DNA from: Aneurinibacillus terranovensis DSM 18919
GTDB lineage: Bacteria; Bacillota; Bacilli; Aneurinibacillales; Aneurinibacillaceae
Assembly: GCF_000430625.1 (NCBI RefSeq)
Contig: NZ_AUMJ01000053.1
Span: 1 to 40,527 of the forward strand
Direction: 5' to 3'
Length of the DNA stretch: 40,527 nucleotides
Made by a program: the position numbers and the translations under genes. Below the pieces are notes generated by a model. That model saw only the letters and a list, made by a program, of their open reading frames with translations. It made no database searches and was not told the DNA's origin. Below, in pieces: positions 27,709 to 35,437 of the stretch (the first letter of the stretch is position 1; the number at the start of each line of letters is the position of its first letter).

Positions 27709-28605
27709 CTACGTTCCCCTCTGCTTGGCAAATGCCACACCGCTTGCCTTCCGCTTGAGCATCTCAGCTATAATGTCGGCAAGATGCGCCCCTGCTTCGA
27801 CCGGCGACAGTCCGCCTCTGTGAATATTGGAAATGACCGTCCGATCGGCCTCGACCGTATGCTCTCCTGGCCGGTAAATCATATAGGCGCTGATGCTTTC
27901 CGCGGTAGCCAATCCGGGCCGCTCCCCAATCAAAGAGACAACGACGTCGCAGTCAACAATGGCGGCCACATGGTCCTGAACCCACACGCGTGCCCGCCTG
28001 ATAAAGACAGGTCTGCCTGTGCTGATGTTTTTTAGCTTCAGCCCCTGCATTAGTGACGGAAGTAAATCGTTTATGTTAGCCTCCACGGCCGACGAACTCA
28101 ACCCGTCACATACAATAACCTGCACGTTCTTGCCCTTTTCTGCATGTTTATCCAGCCACTCGGCCGACTCCGGTTTCAGCCGTCTTCCCAGATCAGGATC
28201 CATCAGGTAAGCCTGCAGGTCATCCGTTCTCGTTTCCAGCACCGGCAGCTGTAATTCCGTTAAAAATTCCGGGCTTACGTCTTGTAGAACGGCATCCTGG
28301 GCAGCCGCATGATCGATGCGAAACTGCAGGTAGCTGGTCGTCCTCATCCTCGTACCGGCACGGCCAATCCCAATGCGGGCGGGTGTGATCTGCCGGGCCC
28401 GCTCAATCGCTTCCCGATTGTTCGGATGCCCGACGCCAAATTCCTTCCCTTCCGGAAAAAGGACAGGAGAACCGCCGATGTCCTGTTTAACCGTTTCATT
28501 CTGTTGTCTGCACGGATGCAGCTTTTTCGCAAATTCCTGCAAAACATCCGATACAATGGCTTCCAATTTATCCGTTTCCAACCCGTTTCCTTTATGTGTT
28601 TCCAA
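27709..28605 (-). CDS. eutC: Ethanolamine ammonia-lyase, small subunit, second (divergent) copy
   Basis: Small subunit of the adenosylcobalamin-dependent lyase that splits ethanolamine into acetaldehyde and ammonia. The 298-residue protein has the conserved ARIGIGRAGTRMRT block, the B12-binding segments VIVCDGLSS and VVSLIGERPGLATAESISAYM, and the terminal VEADRTVISNIHRGG and KRKASGVAF motifs. I place the start at the TTG at 28605, eight bases after AGGAGG; an in-frame GTG at 28614 lies on that site. The N-terminus contains a short amphipathic helix (KLEAIVSDVLQEFAKKL). It pairs with the eutB copy upstream, separated by 112 bases with conspicuous hairpins, and precedes the permease. Confidence 0.93.
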   Translation of the reverse strand: METHKGNGLETDKLEAIVSDVLQEFAKKLHPCRQQNETVKQDIGGSPVLFPEGKEFGVGHPNNREAIERARQITPARIGIGRAGTRMRTTSYLQFRIDHAAAQDAVLQDVSPEFLTELQLPVLETRTDDLQAYLMDPDLGRRLKPESAEWLDKHAEKGKNVQVIVCDGLSSSAVEANINDLLPSLMQGLKLKNISTGRPVFIRRARVWVQDHVAAIVDCDVVVSLIGERPGLATAESISAYMIYRPGEHTVEADRTVISNIHRGGLSPVEAGAHLADIIAEMLKRKASGVAFAKQRGT

Positions 28606-28636
28606 ACAATTCACCTCCTACCCTCGTTCAAGAAGA

Positions 28637-28723
28637 CCTGGCTAACGCCAGGCCGCGGGCGGCAGGCGATCTGCCTCGTTGCACTTGCATAGATAAGAAA
28701 ATTATCCTTCCTCTTATCTACGC
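28637..28723 (-). promoter_or_regulatory. Structured eutB-eutC intercistronic region with possible ANTAR-type hexaloop
   Basis: Minus strand, in order: a 12-bp stem (28687-28723) over the eutB stop codon; TGC-AACGAG-GCA (28672-28683), a hexaloop with A at position 1 and G at position 4 as in ANTAR targets, and matching the GCAANGRRGC core reported for EutV sites; a competing GGCAG-N5-CTGCC hairpin (28661-28675); and CCTGGC-GTTA-GCCAGG (28637-28652) followed by TCTTCTT. A matching first ANTAR hairpin is not obvious, and the hexaloop stem is only 3 bp, so the regulatory reading is tentative. Confidence 0.4.
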
Positions 28724-30079
28724 AAAAATAGAGAGATCCCCTGCGCGCTCCGTCAATCTGCCGTTTTCCATGATCCCCATTTTCTCAAGCCATTTCTCAA
28801 ATTCCCGAAGCGGTCGATATCCCAGCATTTCTCGCAGGCTGGCATCATCGTGGTAACTCGTATCCTGATAGTTCAGCATGACATCATCGCCGCCCGGAAC
28901 GCCCATATAGAAATTGGCTCCCGCCAGGGCGGTGAGAATACCGGCAATCTCCTGGTCATTCTGATCCGCATGCATATGATTCGTATACGTTGGCGCGATG
29001 CCCATCGGCAGCTGGTGCATTTTTCCCATAAAGAGATCTTCCAGATCCGCCCGAATCATCTGGCGGCCGTCGAAGAGGGTTTCCGGCCCGATAAACCCGG
29101 AGACATTGTTTACCATAAACGGTTTCCAGTGTCTCGCGAAGCCGTAGGTACGCGCTTCGAGCGTCTGCATATCGACCCCTCTGTGGGCGTTTAGCGACAC
29201 CTCAGAACCTTGCCCGGTTTCAAAATACATTACATTCGGCCCGGCTGACGTTCCATACCGCTTCATCATTTCCAACCCCTGATCCAGCAATTGTTTAGAA
29301 ACACCGAAGGCTTCATTCCCTTTCTGTGTCCCCGCCAGACTTTGAAACATGAGAGCGATAGGCGCTCCCTTATCCAGCGCTTCCATCTGGGTGGTGATAT
29401 GGGCAAGCACACAATTTTGCGTGGGAATTTCCCATCGTCTGATAAATTCATCACTCATGTGCAGAAGCCGGGAAACTGATTCAACGGTATCGATATTGGG
29501 GTTAATGCCGATCACAGCGTCCCCCGATCCATAGGAAAGCCCTTCTTTAATCGAAAACAAAATGCCTTCGGGGTCATCGGTCGGGTGGTTAGGCTGGCAG
29601 CGGAACGCCAGCCGGCCCGGCTCCCCAATCCATGTATTGCAGTGTGCCTTGTATCTCATTTTTTGGGAAGCCATGACCAGATCGATGGTAGACATTAGTT
29701 TGGCCACCGCTGAAATCATTTCGCTTGTTAATCCCCTTGCAAGGCGTGAGAGTTCGTGCGAGCCGGTTTCGTGTAAAAGAATGTAATTTCTGAGCTCGCC
29801 AACAGGCCAATCTTTTATTTCCTTATAAATAGAGAGATTTACGTCATCATAGATGACCCGGGTTACCTCATCATCCTCATAAGGAATAACCGGATTCTCG
29901 TAGATATCCGCCAGCCGGATTTCGCTCAGCACAACCTTGGCAGCCATCCGTTCAAGCGAAGAATCGGCAGCGATTTTAGCCAGTTTATCCCCGGTTTTTT
30001 CTTCGCTTGCCTTGGCCAGAACCTCAGCAAGAGAAGAAAATTGGTAATATTTCTTTCTCATCACGCAGGACAGCCTCAT
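28718..30079 (-). CDS. eutB: Ethanolamine ammonia-lyase, large subunit, second (divergent) copy
   Basis: Catalytic TIM-barrel subunit of the B12-dependent lyase, 453 residues. The start at 30079 (MRLSCVMRKKYYQFSS) aligns exactly with the other copy in this window (MNLKTKLLDKVYQFTD); an upstream ATG at 30097 lacks this support. Residues matching the known substrate contacts of E. coli EutB remain: the RCQPN segment (Arg and Gln), GINPN (Asn), YFETGQGS (Glu) and HADQND (Asp). It differs from the first copy through much of residues 110-160 (QKMRYKAHCNTWIGEPG against SKIEIISMCNTAIGQQG) and near the active-site rim (MGVPGGDD against IAAPMGDD). It sits after the shell genes, with its own eutC and a permease, resembling compartment-free eut modules. 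Confidence 0.95.
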   Translation of the reverse strand: MRLSCVMRKKYYQFSSLAEVLAKASEEKTGDKLAKIAADSSLERMAAKVVLSEIRLADIYENPVIPYEDDEVTRVIYDDVNLSIYKEIKDWPVGELRNYILLHETGSHELSRLARGLTSEMISAVAKLMSTIDLVMASQKMRYKAHCNTWIGEPGRLAFRCQPNHPTDDPEGILFSIKEGLSYGSGDAVIGINPNIDTVESVSRLLHMSDEFIRRWEIPTQNCVLAHITTQMEALDKGAPIALMFQSLAGTQKGNEAFGVSKQLLDQGLEMMKRYGTSAGPNVMYFETGQGSEVSLNAHRGVDMQTLEARTYGFARHWKPFMVNNVSGFIGPETLFDGRQMIRADLEDLFMGKMHQLPMGIAPTYTNHMHADQNDQEIAGILTALAGANFYMGVPGGDDVMLNYQDTSYHDDASLREMLGYRPLREFEKWLEKMGIMENGRLTERAGDLSIFA

Positions 30080-30100
30080 CGCATTTTCTGCCTCCATTCC

Positions 30101-30706
30101 TTATTGAGAGCCTCTATTGTTTTTCCTCCGTCCACGCCCTGCCTCCCCTCCGTCCAAATTCAACGGTCCCGCGTCGGCACCTGGAGCTGGAGAGTCAGAT
30201 TCCTGAGCGCTATCTGTCGCTATCACATCCTGTGAATCCTGCGTATCCTGTGTATCCTGTTGTTCTCCCGCCAGCGCCCCGCCAGGCGCTTGATTGTGCG
30301 GTTGAACTTCAACCTGTGCACCGCCCGATTTTGCAAGAGAAGCAGCGGAATTAGAAGAAACGGTAGAATTGGAAGAAACAGTAGAATTGGAAGAATCGGC
30401 AGGAGGACGCTGCTTTGCGCTGTCTGTTGACTTACCGTCCTTTTTTAAAATGCCGCGCACCTCGTCGTCGGGGCGCGGAATCAAATGAAAGGCGACAAGT
30501 TCACCGACCCGCTTTGCCGCCTCTTTTCCCGCTTCCAGAGCCGCCTGTACGGCTCCTACATCTCCCTCTATCATGACTGTAACGAGAGCCGCATCGATTT
30601 TTTCCTGGCCGACAAGCCGGACATCGGCCGATTTAACCATCGCATCTGCCGCTTCAATGGAGCCAATCAAGCCTCTTGTTTCGATCATCCCTAATGCTTT
30701 TGCCAT
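30101..30706 (-). CDS. BMC-domain shell protein with long disordered C-terminal tail
   Basis: A 201-residue hexamer-forming microcompartment shell protein. Residues 1-90 are a canonical BMC domain ([20 protein letters not shown] at the start, ending [13 protein letters not shown]). The pore loop reads KIDAALVTV, unlike the small GSG or GGG loops of EutM/PduA. About 110 further residues are low complexity: three SSNSTV-type repeats, a [11 protein letters not shown] run, acidic stretches and a final basic patch [10 protein letters not shown]. The ATG at 30706 is the family start; the GTG at 30715 adds only MIA. It follows eutN by 5 bases and precedes the second eutB by 21. Extended BMC proteins such as EutK carry a C-terminal nucleic-acid-binding domain; the tail here has no recognised fold. 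Confidence 0.92.
   Translation of the reverse strand: MAKALGMIETRGLIGSIEAADAMVKSADVRLVGQEKIDAALVTVMIEGDVGAVQAALEAGKEAAKRVGELVAFHLIPRPDDEVRGILKKDGKSTDSAKQRPPADSSNSTVSSNSTVSSNSAASLAKSGGAQVEVQPHNQAPGGALAGEQQDTQDTQDSQDVIATDSAQESDSPAPGADAGPLNLDGGEAGRGRRKNNRGSQ
30345..30398. repeat. 18-bp tandem repeat inside the BMC tail
   Basis: Three in-frame copies of about GTAGAATTGGAAGAAACA (plus-strand reading) encode the repeated SSNSTV segments on the minus strand. Copies two and three differ by only two bases, so the array is recent or under slippage. Confidence 0.85.
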
Positions 30707-30711
30707 TGCGA

Positions 30712-30984
30712 TCACCCGCTTTCTACATCGATAGAATCCACAATACCAATCACCACGGCATCGATCGGCACATCTTTATTGTCAACGACAAATCTGGCGG
30801 CGCTCCCCTGTGTAATCATGACACGGTCTCCGATACCGGCACCAATACGATCGGCTGCAATAACAGGAACATCAACAGGCGTCCCGTTTGTATCCTCCAG
30901 TTGAATAAATAAGAATTTCAGACCAATGAGACCATCTTCTTTACGGGTCGCCCATATGTTCCCGATTACTGTTCCAATGCGCAT
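30712..30984 (-). CDS. eutN: Microcompartment vertex protein, EutN/CcmL family
   Basis: A 90-residue pentamer-forming protein that caps the vertices of the icosahedral shell. It starts [19 protein letters not shown], the usual EutN/CcmL opening (MxIGxVxGxVVATxK), followed by [20 protein letters not shown] with the conserved GAGxGD motif and ending [11 protein letters not shown]. It lies between the eut-associated unknown (12 bases) and the tailed BMC protein (5 bases), clearly part of the same transcript. Confidence 0.95.
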   Translation of the reverse strand: MRIGTVIGNIWATRKEDGLIGLKFLFIQLEDTNGTPVDVPVIAADRIGAGIGDRVMITQGSAARFVVDNKDVPIDAVVIGIVDSIDVESG

Positions 30985-30996
30985 CTTCTCACCGCC

Positions 30997-31707
30997 TCAC
31001 GATTCTTCGACATGTATGGTTATCCCTCGTTCCCTCGCCGTATCACGCGCCAGCGGCGTAATAATCGTGGTATGGGAAACGATAATTCCCACAGCCTCGG
31101 CCAATTGTACATCGCGCTGGGTGAGCAGCCTCTCTGCAAAACGAACGGTTTTCTCCGCCGTCAGCTGCGATTCTGCTGCCTTTTCCTGCTTCTCTTCCCT
31201 TTCTATATTAAGCAAGTCACCTATGTCTTCAACAAAATGAACCCCGAAGGAAACGAGCTGCTCTTTGTGCTTGTATATATGATTCCGGTAGCGGCTCCCT
31301 TTTTCAAATAAGCTGGCTTCCGGCTTTCCACAGAGCCACTGCAGGAAACAGCAGGGAACCATCGTTACAGAAATACCGCGCAGGAGCGCATCCGCCAGAA
31401 CCTGGCTCTCCCCGGTATCGGTTAACCCGAGAGCCCCGCGAATCATCAAATCCTGACCTGCGTCTAAAAAAAGAACATGGTCGGTTCCATTCAGGAGCGG
31501 GAGGGAGTCTTGTTCGAAAGCCGAACCCTCGATAACTCTCCATTTAGCCTGTAATTGCGTACAGGCCCTATCAAGGTCCTCTTTCGTGGTGTTCCGGCCG
31601 CCAAGAAGCAGCAAAACCGGCTTTACACCCTCCGACGATTTTTCCAGGACACGGGAGAGAACTTCTCTTACAATGATTTCAATCGCCTCGCGTTCAATGG
31701 CTATCAC
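30997..31707 (-). CDS. Ethanolamine-utilisation-associated protein of unknown function (TIGR02536-like)
   Basis: A 236-residue protein found within the shell operon. It starts at a GTG (31707) with GGAG upstream, and begins REAIEIIVREVLSRVLEKS, an amphipathic helix of the kind that targets cargo to the shell interior. The middle has an alternating strand/helix pattern (VKPVLLLLGGRNTTKEDLD, DHVLFLDAGQDLMIRGAL) recalling a flavodoxin-like or Rossmann fold, and a CCFLQWLCG cysteine-rich segment. The last part (VGIIVSHTTIITPLARDTARERG) looks like a nucleotide or cofactor binding edge. It resembles the eut-linked hypothetical family seen in firmicute eut operons. Function not known; cofactor handling inside the compartment is a guess. 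Confidence 0.75.
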   Translation of the reverse strand: MIAIEREAIEIIVREVLSRVLEKSSEGVKPVLLLLGGRNTTKEDLDRACTQLQAKWRVIEGSAFEQDSLPLLNGTDHVLFLDAGQDLMIRGALGLTDTGESQVLADALLRGISVTMVPCCFLQWLCGKPEASLFEKGSRYRNHIYKHKEQLVSFGVHFVEDIGDLLNIEREEKQEKAAESQLTAEKTVRFAERLLTQRDVQLAEAVGIIVSHTTIITPLARDTARERGITIHVEES

Positions 31708-31738
31708 CCCTTTTAGCTCCGGTTACCCGTTATTTTTT

Positions 31739-31775
31739 GCGGCGTTCCCATCTCTCCGCTTGACAGGAGCGCCGC
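31739..31775. other. Inverted repeat between eutM and the eut-associated gene
   Basis: GCGGCG and CGCCGC flank an inner CTCC/GGAG stem. On the transcribed minus strand the structure is followed by A residues, not T, so it is not a rho-independent terminator; it may modulate mRNA stability across the 100-base gap. Confidence 0.5.
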
Positions 31776-31807
31776 ATTCGCTTCGTCTAAATCAACGTGC
31801 ATGTTAG

Positions 31808-32098
31808 TTATTCCGCGTCTAGCTGCGGTAAGATGCTCTCCAGTTCATTATGCGGGCGTGGAATGACGTGGACGGACAATAATTCTCCGACGCGCTGCGC
31901 GGCGGCTGCTCCCGCATCCGTAGCAGCTTTCACCGCGCCTACATCCCCGCGGACGAGGACGGTTACAATCCCGCCGCCAACGTGGACTTTACCAATCAAA
32001 TGAACATTGGCTGCCTTCACCATGGCATCAGCCGCCTCAACAGACGCTACCAGACCTTTTGTTTCAATCATTCCTAAAGCTGTAAGTTCTCTTGCCAT
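31808..32098 (-). CDS. eutM: BMC-domain shell protein, EutM/PduA type
   Basis: A 96-residue hexameric shell tile of the microcompartment. The whole protein is one BMC domain: [20 protein letters not shown] at the start, the pore loop [27 protein letters not shown], and [12 protein letters not shown] at the end. The pore loop with three glycines is close to the EutM/PduA type, suggesting a small open pore. AAGGAGGAAGG lies just upstream. It follows the aldehyde dehydrogenase by 29 bases and precedes the eut-associated unknown. Confidence 0.95.
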   Translation of the reverse strand: MARELTALGMIETKGLVASVEAADAMVKAANVHLIGKVHVGGGIVTVLVRGDVGAVKAATDAGAAAAQRVGELLSVHVIPRPHNELESILPQLDAE

Positions 32099-32127
32099 TT
32101 TACCTTCCTCCTTATAGTAAATAAATT

Positions 32128-33678
32128 CTATAATCGTGCTATAACTTCACTGACCAGGGAGGCCACCGTTTCCCTGTCAACCGCCGGCGTCGCTCCCACC
32201 TGTGCCAGCACCCTGTCAATCACCGTTTGAATCTGTTCCTCCTGCGTCGGTTGTTCCGCCGGTTGTGCGTATGCGTGGCCAGCCTGGGGAGCGGAGAATA
32301 ACTGCCCCGATTTCGGAATCTCCACCGTTTTTGTTTCAAAAGCAAGACGCTTAATGTTCATGAGATGGTGGACGGTAATATTATCGGACGTAATGTTGCC
32401 GCCGAACGTACCGCAGCCAAGCGTCATGGACGCCTGCAAACCAGTCGTTCCACCTACCGCTCCAAGCGATGAAGGCGTATTGACGACGAGCCGCGATACC
32501 GGCATGCGAAGGGCAAATGTGCGGGCAATCTCATCATCTCTCGTATGCAGCGCCAGCGTATGTCCTCTTCCACCAAGTTCCAGCAGCCTTTCACAGGTGC
32601 CCAGCGCTTCCTCTACCCCGTTAACCGTATAAAAAGCAAAAATAGGGGATAACTTCTCAAGTGAAAATGGAACATCCTTGCCGATTTTGGATTCTTCCGC
32701 GATAAGCAACCGCGTATCCGGCGGCACTGAAACGCCGGCCATCTGCGCGAGTACCACCGCACTTTTCCCGACAATTTTCGGGTTCAGTTTTCCGGGAACC
32801 GGAGAAATCAAACGCTCCATTTTCCGTTTTTCTTCTTCATGCAAGAAATAAGCACCGTTATTTTTACATTCACGGATAACCATTTCCCGAATATTCCGAT
32901 CGACGATGATCGCCTGTTCGGAAGCGCAAATCGTCCCGTTGTCAAACGTCTTACTTTCAATAATTTTTCGAACGGCGGAGGGCACATCGGCCGTTTTTTC
33001 AATAAATACAGGTACGTTGCCCGGGCCCACACCATAGGCAGGTTTTCCCGAACTGTACGCCGCCCGCACAAGGCCACTGCCCCCGGTTGCCAGAATCAGA
33101 TTAACATCCCGGTGCTTCATTAACCCTTCCGTTGCCTCCATGGTCGGGCGGTCCATCCAGCCGATAAGTCCTCCCGGCGCCCCGGCCTCAACCGCTGCCT
33201 CCAGGCAAATTTTTGCGGCTTCGACCGTACAGCGAGCAGCCGAAGGATGGGGGCTGAACACAATCGCATTGCGCGCCTTAACAGCAATTAAACTTTTAAA
33301 AATAGCGGTCGAAGTCGGGTTGGTAACAGGCACAATTCCGGCAATCACCCCGAACGGCGCAGCGACCTCGATTATTTTCCTGTCCGGAATTTCCCTGATG
33401 ACACCAACCGTTTTAGTGGTCGCAATGGATTCAAACACACCGCGTGAGCCAATCTGATTTTTGACCACTTTATGTTCAACAACGCCCAGCCCTGTTTCTT
33501 CCACCGCCAGCCGGGCCAATTCGTATGATTTTTCATACGCAGCCTCAGCCATCGCTTTCACAACCCGGTCCACTTGCTGCTGAGAAAAATCCTGAAATGC
33601 CTGCTGGGCTTCTTTTGCCCGCCGAACCGCATTTCGCATATCCTGCAGAGTCTGTAAATCCTGATCAATCGGCTGCAT
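32128..33678 (-). CDS. eutE: CoA-acylating acetaldehyde dehydrogenase
   Basis: Oxidises acetaldehyde to acetyl-CoA with NAD+ inside the microcompartment. The 516-residue protein has the aldehyde dehydrogenase fold with [15 protein letters not shown], the [12 protein letters not shown] segment, and the catalytic cysteine in [14 protein letters not shown] near residue 275. Unlike most EutE proteins the tail extends about 60 residues past the core (after the PKSGQL region) as a Pro/Gln-rich linker followed by two amphipathic helices, [16 protein letters not shown] and [16 protein letters not shown], which look like encapsulation peptides. The ATG at 33678 has AAGGAA nine bases upstream; the GTG at 33687 lies almost on that site. 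Confidence 0.94.
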   Translation of the reverse strand: MQPIDQDLQTLQDMRNAVRRAKEAQQAFQDFSQQQVDRVVKAMAEAAYEKSYELARLAVEETGLGVVEHKVVKNQIGSRGVFESIATTKTVGVIREIPDRKIIEVAAPFGVIAGIVPVTNPTSTAIFKSLIAVKARNAIVFSPHPSAARCTVEAAKICLEAAVEAGAPGGLIGWMDRPTMEATEGLMKHRDVNLILATGGSGLVRAAYSSGKPAYGVGPGNVPVFIEKTADVPSAVRKIIESKTFDNGTICASEQAIIVDRNIREMVIRECKNNGAYFLHEEEKRKMERLISPVPGKLNPKIVGKSAVVLAQMAGVSVPPDTRLLIAEESKIGKDVPFSLEKLSPIFAFYTVNGVEEALGTCERLLELGGRGHTLALHTRDDEIARTFALRMPVSRLVVNTPSSLGAVGGTTGLQASMTLGCGTFGGNITSDNITVHHLMNIKRLAFETKTVEIPKSGQLFSAPQAGHAYAQPAEQPTQEEQIQTVIDRVLAQVGATPAVDRETVASLVSEVIARL

Positions 33679-33731
33679 GGCAATCACTTCCTTTCCCTGT
33701 CACCTGTCAGTGTCGTTGATTGTTTCGTTTC

Positions 33732-34385
33732 CTAATATGAGATGGGATGTCTGGCAATATCGATGATGCTGTCGCGAAAAGCATCCGCTGCCGCCTGGCA
33801 GGCCGACTGTGTTCCCGTCAGTAAGCCTCCCCCGTAGTTTGTTTGGGAAGGGGGGCCGAAAAAAGAAACGAGTCTTACATCAGCCGCCTTCAGTGCAGCG
33901 TCCATCCCGTACATCGCTTCCAGAGGCGGGGCGATTAAATAAGCCAGAGGTTCACCCTCCTGAATCCCGGCCGTTTTGGAAAGATAGCTGCCCGTTCTCG
34001 CGATCACATGGGCATACAGTGCGTGGCTTCCGTCTTCATTGAGCGCTTCAAAATGCGCATCATAGCGAATCGTATTCTCCACCGCCTCGATGCCGCTCGC
34101 GATTTCATCCGGATTCGGCCCGACGATTATGCCGATAAACTCACCGGAAAGCGGGCCGGATGCGTGGGCAGCACCCGCATAGAAGGAACGCGCATAAACC
34201 ACTTCCACTTCCGCTCTTTTCGTTGCTTCATCAAGAGCTGTATATCCCACATCATCAATGGTGGTTGTAACCATGCCCAAACTTCGCTGTCCAGGCCGCA
34301 AATTAAACTCGCGTGCCAGTGCTTCATCCACATTCGGGATGACGCGAACGGCAAGGACCTTTGCTTTTACCGGAGCCAGTTTCAC
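33732..34385 (-). CDS. eutL: Tandem-BMC shell protein EutL
   Basis: A 217-residue trimeric shell protein with two fused, permuted BMC domains (pseudohexamer). The start (GTG at 34385, GGGAGGG eight bases upstream) reads MKLAPVKAKVLAVRVIPNVD as in EutL. The blocks SLGMVTTTIDDVGYTALDEA, GEFIGIIVGPNPDEIASGIE, and SFFGPPSQTNYGGGLLTGTQ match EutL, where the last forms the gated central pore. It lies 14 bases after the first eutC and 54 before eutE. Confidence 0.95.
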   Translation of the reverse strand: MKLAPVKAKVLAVRVIPNVDEALAREFNLRPGQRSLGMVTTTIDDVGYTALDEATKRAEVEVVYARSFYAGAAHASGPLSGEFIGIIVGPNPDEIASGIEAVENTIRYDAHFEALNEDGSHALYAHVIARTGSYLSKTAGIQEGEPLAYLIAPPLEAMYGMDAALKAADVRLVSFFGPPSQTNYGGGLLTGTQSACQAAADAFRDSIIDIARHPISY

Positions 34386-34399
34386 GTCTGCAGCCCTCC

Positions 34400-35425
34400 C
34401 TATCCTTCCTTCTGAACAAGCGCCACCCCGCTCGCTTTGTATTTAAGAATTTTTTGCACGACATTGCCAAGGTAAGCCCCTGCTTCTACCGGCGGAATTC
34501 CGCCTGCGTGAATATTTGAAATCACCATACGGTCGGATTCCAGCGTACCTTTGTGTGGTTTATAGCATAAATAAGCGCTGAGTGATTCGGCGCTGACCAG
34601 TCCAGGGCGTTCACCGATAAATAGCACAATGACTTCCGGCTGGAGCAGTTCCCCGATTTCATCCATCACAGCGACGCGGCCTTTTTCCACAAAAAACGGA
34701 GTCCCCTGCTGGATGCCAAGCTGACGCAGGGATTGCTGCAGGGAAAGAAAAGCATCCTCGAAATTCCGGTCGATTGCCTGGGAACTCAAACCGTCCGAGA
34801 CGACAATCTGAACTTTTGGCGCCGCCGCACATCGTTCGCGAATCTTTTTTTTAGCGTCTTCCGTGAGCCTTCTCCCCAGGTCTGGCCGGAGGATATATTC
34901 CTCTTTATCCCTGACCATGGTTTGCACGCTGAATAATTGATGAGTTTCCAGTACTTTCGGGTTCGCCTCGCCGTATACCGCATCAACGGCAGCCGCATGG
35001 TCATACCGGAAGCGCAGCCACGTTTCCGTCCGTGGGCGAAGACCCGCGCGCCCTACCCCGATACGTGCCGGAGTCTTGCTCATCATCTCCAGCAGCAATT
35101 CCTGATGACGGGGCTTAACAATGCCGCTCTGCGGCTGGATCGCCTCGGATTTACTCGCATGCGACGGCACCGCCGGCTTTCCACCCGATACGGCATGTTC
35201 GGATACGACAGGTTCGGATAAGGCAGGAGAACGGTTCCGGTTAACAGCAAACGAGTCGGAAGCGGGCTGGATATGATTCCACACTTTCACCGATCCATAC
35301 CGATGTAACGGGGACTCTTCTTCGGGAGAAGGCGAAGTATCCGCCGCTTGGCCGCCTTCCTCCCGGCTGTTTTTGATTTTCTCCAGAACAAGTTTCGTTA
35401 TCGTCTCAACCAATTGCTCGTTCAT
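34400..35425 (-). CDS. eutC: Ethanolamine ammonia-lyase, small subunit, first copy
   Basis: A 341-residue small subunit of the B12-dependent lyase. The N-terminus MNEQLVETITKLVLEKIKNS is an amphipathic helix of the shell-targeting type known for EutC, followed by a 90-residue Pro/Ser/Glu-rich linker absent from short EutC forms. The catalytic core starts near residue 115 with KTPARIGVGRAGLRPRTETW and continues with VVSDGLSSQAIDRNFEDAF, VIVLFIGERPGLVSAESL, and ESDRMVISNIHAGGIPPVEA. AAGGAGG lies upstream of the ATG. It lies 12 bases after the first eutB, the usual eutBC order, and is the compartment-associated copy. Confidence 0.95.
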   Translation of the reverse strand: MNEQLVETITKLVLEKIKNSREEGGQAADTSPSPEEESPLHRYGSVKVWNHIQPASDSFAVNRNRSPALSEPVVSEHAVSGGKPAVPSHASKSEAIQPQSGIVKPRHQELLLEMMSKTPARIGVGRAGLRPRTETWLRFRYDHAAAVDAVYGEANPKVLETHQLFSVQTMVRDKEEYILRPDLGRRLTEDAKKKIRERCAAAPKVQIVVSDGLSSQAIDRNFEDAFLSLQQSLRQLGIQQGTPFFVEKGRVAVMDEIGELLQPEVIVLFIGERPGLVSAESLSAYLCYKPHKGTLESDRMVISNIHAGGIPPVEAGAYLGNVVQKILKYKASGVALVQKEG

Positions 35426-35437
35426 GTTTGCACCTCC

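Noticed and set aside
31739-31775. Intrinsic terminator between eutM and the eut-associated gene
   Set aside because: On the transcribed strand the stem is followed by A residues rather than T.
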